A stretch of 64,000 bases of DNA from Farysia itapuensis (Eukaryota; Basidiomycota; Ustilaginomycetes; Ustilaginales; Ustilaginaceae). This document shows positions 57,357 to 64,000 of the stretch, one piece after another. Position 1 is the first letter of the stretch, and every line of letters starts with the position of its first letter. The notes under the pieces were generated by a model. That model ran no database searches and had not been told where the DNA came from. It saw only the letters and a program-made list of their open reading frames with translations. A program made the position numbers and the translations under genes. The stretch is from assembly GCA_023212645.1 (NCBI GenBank), contig JALBYC010000038.1, positions 1 through 64,000 on the forward strand. Reading direction: 5' to 3'.

Positions 57357-57966
57357 CTATTCGTCTGTCTCAACGTCCTCCTTCGGCTGCTATTGGGGGA
57401 GAATCGCGAAACACAGTCAGCAACACTGTTAACAGTCAGGTGTTGGCTAAGGGACTTACTTTGAAGAAACGGTTGCGTCGTGCTTCACTCTGTTCTCTCC
57501 ATCCTAGGCCGCCGCCATGTGACTCTTGTTGATCCGAGCCTGAGCGTTGTAGTTGGCCGCCTTGCAATGATCGTCCAGCAGCGTCAAAGGTGCCGATTAG
57601 GGCTGCCAAACCCGCACATCCACCGGCCATGACGGGTACGGATCTAGATACAGCACCTAGCACCAGTCCAGCGGCACAGCCTCCAGCAGCGCCGTTGATA
57701 GAGTCTGCCTTGCCACGCGTGTTGGCTACGAAGGCGTCTGTGTACGAAAAGATGCCGCCCATGGCGGCGAGGACAGCGATGGTGCTGCCGGTTCGTGTAA
57801 AGACGCCTGTCGCACCTTGACTGTGCGTCTGAAGACTGTTCTGCACCGCGCTGAGAAGTAGACCTGCACCTGCACTGGCGGTTGCCGATGTCACGGCGTC
57901 GTTCATTGGGGAACGTTCCGAGAAGGTCTCGGTTGTCACCTGCTCGCTGTCCTTATGTTCTGACAT
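57357..57966 (-). CDS. Complex I subunit NDUFA11/B14.7-like (21.3 kDa; Tim17-type fold)
   Basis: Exon 1 (57460-57966; ATG at 57966) joins exon 2 (57357-57389) across a 70-nt intron (GTAAGT...CAATAG), giving 179 residues ending FFKQPKEDVETDE. There are about four Gly/Ala-rich membrane segments: ATASAGAGLLLSAVQ, TGSTIAVLAAMGGIFSYTDA, GAAGGCAAGLVLGAVS and VMAGGCAGLAALIG. RTRGKADSINGAAGG-like spacing and GVFTRTG fit fungal NADH:ubiquinone oxidoreductase 21.3 kDa (NDUFA11) proteins of the inner membrane. A Tim17/22/23 relative is the alternative. The acceptor AATAGCAG is a tandem (NAGNAG) site that could drop the Gln. It is divergent with the p47 gene. Confidence 0.8.
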
Positions 57967-58320
57967 GCTTGTTGCCGTCCTAGTTCAGTGAATGAGAGTG
58001 TCTGTAGCGTAGTTGACGCACTCCCTCCGTCCTCCTGTATAGTTCGAACGGGGCGCTTGTTGAGGTATAGGTAGCGAGACGATTCGAGGCAGACGTCGGC
58101 GAGGTGGATTGCAAATCACGAACCACCTTTTGGAGACGTCGAGATTGATTCGTTCCAGACGCATTTCTCGCACGATTCAATTTCGCTTGCTCGTGATCGA
58201 GGCGCCAAAGGCCCATGCACGACTCCTCACTCCCTCCACTCCGTGACTTCACGCTTCGTAGCCCGTTCACTCCACTTTGATTTGGTGCTTCCCTTCCAAA
58301 TCTTCCACACGACCAGGAGT
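57967..58320. promoter_or_regulatory. Divergent promoter of complex I subunit and p47 genes
   Basis: A 354-bp spacer. It stays open in the p47 frame over its last 75 bp but with no better start. No recognisable operator or RNA gene was seen. Confidence 0.4.
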
Positions 58321-59670
58321 ATGGACGACAAGATCGAGCAGTTCATGGCCATCACTGGCTCGTCCAGAGACACAGCACAATCCTTTCTGCAGCTTACACA
58401 GAATGATTTAGAGGAGGCCATGACGACATTCTACGAGACGGAAGGCTCGGAGCCGGCGCAAGGCCAGCAAGCCGACGAGACTGCCTCTGCAGCTGCGGTG
58501 CCAGACAATTACACCGGGCCGAGAACATTATCTGGCCAGCCAGTCGCGAGCGATTCAGCCTTTGGTGCATCTCAGCGCCATACTGCTAGCTCGAGCTCAT
58601 CTCGTCCACCAAGTGGTCGAGGAGGAATTTCGACTTTGCGAGATGTGAATGCAGCTACATCAGCGCCGGCACGTGGCAGCCATGACGACAGTGACGACGA
58701 AGATGACGATGATGATGATGATGAGATGAACTACTTTGCTGGAGGCGAAAAGAGTGCACTCAGCGTCGAAAATCCGGAGGCGAGAAAGCGCAAGAACCAG
58801 CCAGGCGGAGATCTCGTCAAAGAGATTCTAAAGCGAGCTGCAGAAGAAGGACAACGTCATCCCGAAGCTCCAGAAGGTTCGCGTCCCACGCCTCCATCGC
58901 TTGCATTTACCGGACAAGGCCGAACAATCAACGATGCTGGACCCGCCGCACCGACAGGGCCGAGCGTAGGATCTTCTATGCCTGGGCGATTCGGCGGCGA
59001 CGATGAAGACGAAGATGTTGACGATGAGGTCGCGATTCGCAATCTGACGTTCTGGGAGGACGGCTTCAGTATTGAGGACGGACCTCTCATGCGATATGAC
59101 GATCCCGCCAACGCGCAGACACTGGCGGCCATCAACTCTGGTCATGCTCCCCTCTCGCTTCTCAACATCCGCTTCGGCCAACAAGTGCAGGTCAGAGTTC
59201 ATCAACATACGGATCAGAAGTACAAGCCGCCGCCTGCAAAGCCGTTTGCAGGCTCAGGGAATCGACTCGGCTCCCCAGCCCCGACGACGACGAGCGCTGC
59301 AGCTGCTCCCAAAGCTCCGAGCACGACTGCTTCCAGCTTGAGTGGAGACTTCCAGATCGATTCCAGCAAGCCTACCACGCAGATTCAAGTTCGTTTGGGC
59401 GATGGGCAGCGAATGACGGGCCGCTTTAACACCACACATACAGTCGCAGATTTGCGTAACTACATCAACGCGTAAGTTGAGCCAAAACGGCCTAGTCTCC
59501 ATTGCTGTTACTGACTACTCAGAACCCTGAATCACAGATCAAATCCGGGAATGTCGGCGCGAACATACGTGCTTAATTCCTCCTTCCCACCCAAGCCTCT
59601 GACGGACGAGACACAGACGCTCCAAGATGCTGGTTTGTTGAATGCTGTCGTCATCCAGAAATTCCAATAA
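58321..59670 (+). CDS. SHP1: p47/Shp1 UBX-domain Cdc48 cofactor
   Basis: Exons 58321-59471 and 59538-59670 (intron GTAAGT...CACAG, 66 nt) give 427 residues. The UBA-like N-terminus ([22 protein letters not shown], 2-45) is followed by an acidic run ([11 protein letters not shown]) and [12 protein letters not shown]. The SEP domain covers about 236-305 ([37 protein letters not shown]). The UBX domain spans the intron, about 345-427 ([20 protein letters not shown], then [15 protein letters not shown] with the FPP-type p97-binding loop). It recruits Cdc48/p97 to ubiquitinated substrates and membranes (PP1 regulation, membrane fusion, proteolysis). All three expected domains are intact. Confidence 0.96.
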
Positions 59671-59715
59671 ACGTCATCACGTTTCAATTACAGCATGACA
59701 CAAGTGATGGGTTTT

Positions 59716-62034
59716 TCAGTAGATGGGAAGGATGCGCAGTACGTCGGCGCACGAGTGACGGACAAATTCGGCCAGACTCTGTTCCTGCATCTTGTCGAGC
59801 CATTCCAGATCGTGATGCAGGTGGGTCTGAGGATCGTTTGCTTTGGACGTTGATGAGCGTTCGTCCTCGACACCGCCGGCGAGGAGTTGTTCGAGATCGA
59901 GCGCGGCAATGATCTTGATCAGCGTTGATATTTCCGGCGCGCGGTTGCGGCGCGAAGAGGGTTTCTCGTTGACCCAGTCTGCCAGCCGTGCTTCGACTGC
60001 TTGAATGACTCGTTCCAGGTTTCTCCATCCGGGTAACATGGCGTATACCTTGGGCGGCGTGGGTGGTGGTGCAGCGGTCGCTAATGAGGTGAGCGTTGGG
60101 GTGGAGGCTCCACTGCTGCTTCGTCTGTCGTTGAGCGATGGAGCACTGGTCGCAGGATCGAGCAGCAAAACCAGTCTGCGCAGGGTCAGCGACATTCTCA
60201 CCAGCTCGTAAACAAAGTGATGCGCTTCGTTCGTCGACTCGAGAAAGTGATCGGATCGGATCAGGGCTGAATTGAGCGTTGCAATGAGCGCCTTTACCAG
60301 TTCAGCTAGATCGGAACTGGTTCGCATTTCGGAGAAACGTGTGACCAGGAAGGCTGCCAAGCCGAGCAAGGCGCTCCAGCAGTCATCCCACTCATACTCG
60401 ATCTGGACTTTCTCTTCCGAGCACAGAATGATGCTGCGTTGCACGATCTTGAGTGCGACCAAGTAAGTTGGCACGTCGAGTCTCTTGCTTAGATTGTAGC
60501 GTAAAAGACAAATAGCAACGTCGAGATTCGTCGTAACGATGCGTCTGCGCTTCCTGCGCGGCAACGACAGAGCCGGCTCTCGCTGTCTGCACAGGCGCAC
60601 GCGATCAATGACCTTCAATGCTGATGTCGACTGGTTGAGCACGCTTCGACGGCCTCGCGGATCGTAGAGGAACAGTAGCAGAGTAAGCAGCGACACTCTC
60701 GCGTACGACGCAGAGCGCGGTGAGACGGAAGCATGAGTCGCCAAATAGGACGAGAGAGAGACCAGGTGGCTGTACAGCTCGAGGCCTACCGACGGCTCTG
60801 TTTCTGTCGGGCGTTCTTCTTCACCCTCTGTATCCGGTATGGCGAGGATGAGACTGGTGAAGGCTTGATTCGATCTGGACAGCAGGAAAAGCGGAAGGAG
60901 AATGACTGAACTTGACATCGGCAGGGAGCCAAAGTCGCCAGTGGCTACAGAAAGTGAGGATTTGCGTGAAGAGGTTGGGGAGACGATGCCAGTGATCCAT
61001 TTCAGGCTAGCTAAGCCTGCAATATTGCTGGCCAGTGTCGCCGGCGTGTCGTCCATGATTTCGACGTACCGCGCTATATTTTGACGCAAAGCTGTCGAAG
61101 CAGCGATCAACAGTTTCTCCATACAGTCCTGATCTACCCAGTCTCTGAAACGTCTTGCAAAAGGATTAGAGGTACTGGCGTTGAGAGACATGCCTGCGCC
61201 CGCGGACTGTCCCAAAGTTGCAAGCAGACCGAGAAAGAGCGCTCCCTCGTAGGCATAGACTGATCCTTGAGGCGTGCCTATGAAGCTGGAGGCGGTCACA
61301 AACAGATCGCGACGGAGAAAGTAGGCGGCCAACGAGGTCTGAGCGACGCAAGCAAGCCACAGCAAGCCCAGCTGCAGTGCGCGATGCTGGACATCTCGGT
61401 CAATCCATTCCCGAGCCCTTGTCTCTTCCTCATCATCGGGACGAACGGAGGATGGAATGCGAGTTCGGACAGACGCCCCTCCGCGTAAAGTATCGTCAAT
61501 TGAGTCGACCAACAAAGTAAAGACTTCATCGGCTTCATCCATACCACCAGCAAAAACAGTGATGACGTCGAAAGAGTAGTTGGAAAACTTCTTGTTGAGG
61601 ATAGGAAAGGAGAGCGCTACCAATGTATCGACGGCGTTTTTGCGTCTCACTTGATCTTCGTCCGACTCTCTCCAAACTCGGATAGCCTCTCTCCAGAGCG
61701 AGCCGACGTTTTCGCGGATCAGTGCGCCTTGCGAGGAAGGATCATCGTTGATCAGCGCTTCTGCCGACACCTGACCGAGCTGCTCGACCACCAGTCTTGT
61801 CTCGACCGGAAGACAGAGCAAGTCTGCATAGTAGCGAGCACGCGGACCCGAGTTGGACTTGCCCGTCGACTTGGACCGCGAGACAGCTGGACGGTCGTGC
61901 GCAGCGCCGTTTGCGGACGTATGTGCTGATGCTGAAGTGTCATCAATCCATGGCTGCTTTCCTGCGAGCAAGGCCGAGTAGCTCTCGCTAAACTTGGTCT
62001 TAAGTGGCGGACGACTGTTGACCGACGTTGCCAT
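59716..62034 (-). CDS. ARMH3/DUF1741-like armadillo-type helical protein
   Basis: 772 residues from the ATG at 62034; an in-frame ATG at 62214 would add 60 residues of non-conserved sequence and is less likely. Conserved features are RPPLKTKFSESYSALLAG near the start, YYADLLCLPVETRLVVEQL and VDTLVALSFPILNKKFSNYSFDVITVFAGG. Repeated helical hairpins continue to the C-terminal YVLVRMSLTLRRLVLLLDP-like region and LPGWRNLERVIQAVEARLADWV. The human relative ARMH3 (C10orf76) supports PI4KB and GBF1/ARF1 function at the Golgi; the fungal role is inferred. Several hydrophobic stretches are helix-repeat cores rather than certain membrane spans. It is divergent with the Byr4-like gene. Confidence 0.8.
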   Translation of the reverse strand: MATSVNSRPPLKTKFSESYSALLAGKQPWIDDTSASAHTSANGAAHDRPAVSRSKSTGKSNSGPRARYYADLLCLPVETRLVVEQLGQVSAEALINDDPSSQGALIRENVGSLWREAIRVWRESDEDQVRRKNAVDTLVALSFPILNKKFSNYSFDVITVFAGGMDEADEVFTLLVDSIDDTLRGGASVRTRIPSSVRPDDEEETRAREWIDRDVQHRALQLGLLWLACVAQTSLAAYFLRRDLFVTASSFIGTPQGSVYAYEGALFLGLLATLGQSAGAGMSLNASTSNPFARRFRDWVDQDCMEKLLIAASTALRQNIARYVEIMDDTPATLASNIAGLASLKWITGIVSPTSSRKSSLSVATGDFGSLPMSSSVILLPLFLLSRSNQAFTSLILAIPDTEGEEERPTETEPSVGLELYSHLVSLSSYLATHASVSPRSASYARVSLLTLLLFLYDPRGRRSVLNQSTSALKVIDRVRLCRQREPALSLPRRKRRRIVTTNLDVAICLLRYNLSKRLDVPTYLVALKIVQRSIILCSEEKVQIEYEWDDCWSALLGLAAFLVTRFSEMRTSSDLAELVKALIATLNSALIRSDHFLESTNEAHHFVYELVRMSLTLRRLVLLLDPATSAPSLNDRRSSSGASTPTLTSLATAAPPPTPPKVYAMLPGWRNLERVIQAVEARLADWVNEKPSSRRNRAPEISTLIKIIAALDLEQLLAGGVEDERSSTSKANDPQTHLHHDLEWLDKMQEQSLAEFVRHSCADVLRILPIY

Positions 62035-62337
62035 CCTGTGTAGTGGTTCAGACCCCGATACACTACACCCTGATCTGCTATGGAACGGTTTGAAAGAGGT
62101 CCATGCGTGTCGGACAGAAAGCACTAGCCTGTTCTTAGCTTGACAGGTTGGTACTACACAGGCACGCTTTACCAGCTGTTGTCCCTTATTTTCCCGCGTT
62201 CCACGCGACGCCATTTTGTGTCAAAAGTGGGACAGATTAACACACCTGCAACACACACACACCACGTCCTCTTCACTCTCATTTGACCTCAATGACGAGC
62301 TCTTGAGCCATCAACAAACCAAGAAGTTGCGCAGCTG
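62035..62337. promoter_or_regulatory. Divergent promoter of ARMH3-like and Byr4-like genes
   Basis: This 303-bp spacer includes a short CA-rich run near 62244-62263. It contains an alternative in-frame ATG (62214) for the ARMH3-like gene. No recognised operator was seen. Confidence 0.4.
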
Positions 62338-64000
62338 ATGGCGTCTATGGTCGAAGACTGGACCGATGGCGACTTTGACCTCGACGACCGTGCTGTCGAT
62401 CATCAGGTTCGAGTTAACGACGATCGGTCAGACGATATTGACAACGAGCCGAGCTGGCATGAAGACTCCTTTGGTGCAAGCGAGGACGTGGAAGATGAGC
62501 AGAGCGATACCATCAAGCTTTCCAACGCCGCCGGTATCAAGCTCAAGCACCTTCTCCAGGCTGGTAACTCATTGCGGCACCAATCCAGTCACTCTGCCAA
62601 CCTCCTGGACGAGATGGACAGCACCGCTCTAGATATTTTGTCTGACGATGGCCTGAACGAGCTGCTCGACATCGCTCGGCCACACTCGGCCACTCTCAGT
62701 GCGAGCACCAGCACCAGCTATACAAGCATGTTTGGTCTTTCGACCGACGTAACCGAGCCAGACACCCCATCCAGCAAAGGCGAGGGTTTCAAATCGCATC
62801 ACGATGCCCGATCCGTCTCTAGCAACTCGGCAAGGGGCTGTGGGTCTTACCTCGGCAGCTACTCCGAAAACGACGATGAGGATTTGGATGCTGCATTCGA
62901 AGTCTCTCCAGCTCTCGAACGTCTGCACTTGTGTCCGAACCTTGGCAGTTTGAGGCCAAAGGCTTCCTTTGAATCCACAAGCAAAGAATCATGGCCTGAT
63001 TCCTCGTCCGTCGGTTCGGCAAAAGCACACCTCTCGCAGCAGAGCGTAACGAGCTCCGCAGACGCGTCCTTCGATAGGTGCTCGTCTCGAGAAAGTGATG
63101 CGGATGACGAACACGAGGACATCTTAGACGGCATCGAAGTCAAAGGCAGCATCTTTGAAGCCGACCAAGCGTCGGGCGATATGAAAAGGAAGCTGGATGC
63201 CATTCTTGACCTGAGGCGGTCCGGTCAGGCCAAACTTGTATTTCAACAGATGGAGGAAAGTGAGGCGGATATCGCAGCCGGTCTTGTGATCACAGACGAT
63301 CTGGATCTTTCACCAAGTCGCCTTTCGTGCAAAGCCACGGCAACACGGGGCCATTCAAAGAGCTCAACGTCACAAGGATACTTTTCCCTTTCTTCCGGTA
63401 GTCTGATTCCGCGCTTAACGAGCACGAGGACATACCAAAAAGATGCATATCCGAAAAGCAGTGTACCTCACAAAGTGTCAACGCTTGACAACAAGGACAC
63501 TAGAAAGATCAGCAGATTCGGCGGAAGCCTTTCGCAAGATAGTCCCCTTCGACGAAGGCGATCGTTTGTCTCACCCAAGCCATCGTCCGCACAGGTGAAG
63601 CAGCGCGGCGAAGCCAGTGCCGGTTCGAGCTCGAGTGGCACTCACTCGAGCTCTCGCCTGACGTCGTCGACTGCTGCTTCGCGTGCTCGGGCTGCAGAAA
63701 CTCAAGCGACGCTCTTGGCCCGTCAGACGGCACTGCGCCATTCTGTTCAGTCGAAATCCCGTCTAATGCAGACAGACGGCCTGCGGGCGATTGGCAATAT
63801 CACCAGTCCCACGCCCAGAGTCTTTAGACGGACTGCACAGTACGGCGACGGACACGAATTGAATGGCATCGACCTTGTCTCGCCTCCCTCAAGTGTTGCG
63901 TCAAGACAAAGGAGTTCACGCCGAACAGTCTCGAGTGAATCGAGTGTTAGCGTATTGCCTCATCGCCGTGCTGGAGACCGAGCGCAGAAAAAGCCAGCAT
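62338..64000 (+). CDS. BYR4: Byr4/Bfa1-like mitotic-exit (SIN/MEN) GAP subunit, C-terminus cut by window edge
   Basis: Open from the ATG at 62338 to the window end (554 codons, no stop). Features seen are EDWTDGDFDLDD at the N-terminus, acidic Ser-rich stretches, EDILDGIEVKG, then GLVITDDLDLSPSRLSCK, and QYGDGHELNGIDLVSPP near 500. These resemble the DDFD, GLxIxDDxDLSxxRL and GDGTELExFDDL blocks of fungal Byr4/Bfa1, which with Cdc16/Bub2 form the GAP for the Spg1/Tem1 GTPase at spindle poles. The remaining sequence is low-complexity with basic Ser/Arg tracts. The assignment is tentative: it rests on short motifs and the C-terminal part is not visible. Confidence 0.6.
   Translation, partial: MASMVEDWTDGDFDLDDRAVDHQVRVNDDRSDDIDNEPSWHEDSFGASEDVEDEQSDTIKLSNAAGIKLKHLLQAGNSLRHQSSHSANLLDEMDSTALDILSDDGLNELLDIARPHSATLSASTSTSYTSMFGLSTDVTEPDTPSSKGEGFKSHHDARSVSSNSARGCGSYLGSYSENDDEDLDAAFEVSPALERLHLCPNLGSLRPKASFESTSKESWPDSSSVGSAKAHLSQQSVTSSADASFDRCSSRESDADDEHEDILDGIEVKGSIFEADQASGDMKRKLDAILDLRRSGQAKLVFQQMEESEADIAAGLVITDDLDLSPSRLSCKATATRGHSKSSTSQGYFSLSSGSLIPRLTSTRTYQKDAYPKSSVPHKVSTLDNKDTRKISRFGGSLSQDSPLRRRRSFVSPKPSSAQVKQRGEASAGSSSSGTHSSSRLTSSTAASRARAAETQATLLARQTALRHSVQSKSRLMQTDGLRAIGNITSPTPRVFRRTAQYGDGHELNGIDLVSPPSSVASRQRSSRRTVSSESSVSVLPHRRAGDRAQKKPA

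Noticed and set aside
62035..62214. N-terminal extension of the ARMH3-like protein to the ATG at 62214
   Set aside because: In frame, but Cys/Arg-rich without conservation; the conserved block starts just after the ATG at 62034.
1..64000. tRNA genes, transposons, bacterial-type operons
   Set aside because: I looked for B-box-like GGTTCGA stretches, terminal repeats and transposase or reverse transcriptase motifs in intergenic regions and found none that hold up by eye; a tRNAscan or RepeatMasker run would be decisive.

Overview
The window is eukaryotic nuclear DNA from a basidiomycete fungus, most likely a smut (Ustilaginaceae) or a close yeast relative. The grounds are compact and mostly intron-poor genes, the few introns being mostly short (about 55 to 120 nt) with GTRAGT donors and CTRAC-like branch points. 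There are also long serine/proline-rich unstructured stretches inside regulatory proteins, and a gene set (Sae2/Ctp1, Byr4/Bfa1-like, Mss51, ERG27, Zn2Cys6 and bZIP factors) that is typically fungal. There are no operons, Shine-Dalgarno sites, phage genes or CRISPR arrays. About 33 genes are supported. One is cut by the left edge (PD-(D/E)XK paralog) and one by the right edge (Byr4/Bfa1-like).

Layout. 1-3.3 kb is the only accessory-looking part: two tandem PD-(D/E)XK nuclease-like genes (one truncated), a gene-poor stretch, and a four-exon orphan type II membrane protein. 3.4-14.1 kb holds a NAPE-PLD-type phospholipase, a Zn2Cys6 factor, a large tail-anchored coiled-coil protein with a dynein-adaptor-like CC1 box, and a CHORD/CS co-chaperone. 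14.1-24.6 kb holds CTF18, SEC66, a CDC25-type RasGEF and a Sae2/CtIP homolog. 24.7-33.4 kb holds a GRE2-like reductase, VPS23, MSS51, UDP-xylose synthase and the MCC beta subunit. 33.4-43 kb holds a DUF4188-like protein, a secreted nucleoside-hydrolase-like protein, an unusual protein kinase, dUTPase and an SVOP-like MFS transporter. 43.5-64 kb holds aconitase, RPS29, RPL4, UAP1, a bZIP factor, ERG27, an Arc1/EMAPII tRNA-binding protein, a complex I NDUFA11-like subunit, a p47/Shp1 UBX cofactor, an ARMH3-like protein and the Byr4/Bfa1-like gene.

The genes do not form one pathway. Themes are mitochondrial function (ACO1, MCC2, MSS51, complex I), replication and repair (CTF18, SAE2, dUTPase), cell-wall and nucleotide-sugar supply (UAP1, UXS) and signalling (RasGEF, kinase, Byr4-like). 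Many genes are arranged as divergent pairs sharing 200-350 bp promoters (CTF18/SEC66, VPS23/MSS51, UXS/MCC2, kinase/dUTPase, RPS29/RPL4, ERG27/ARC1, NDUFA11/p47, ARMH3/Byr4-like), alternating with convergent pairs whose stop codons are only 40-80 bp apart.

The most interesting signals are three. The kinase at 36312-39425 lacks the beta-3 lysine but carries a lysine in the glycine loop, as WNK kinases do. The tail-anchored CC1-box protein is at 8628-12314. An in-frame alternative acceptor in the Arc1-like gene would add or remove a presequence-like segment. RPS29, with a 9-nt terminal exon, and several terminal exons (VPS23, ACO1, p47, complex I subunit, ARC1, PD-(D/E)XK gene) were reconstructed by hand from splice sites.
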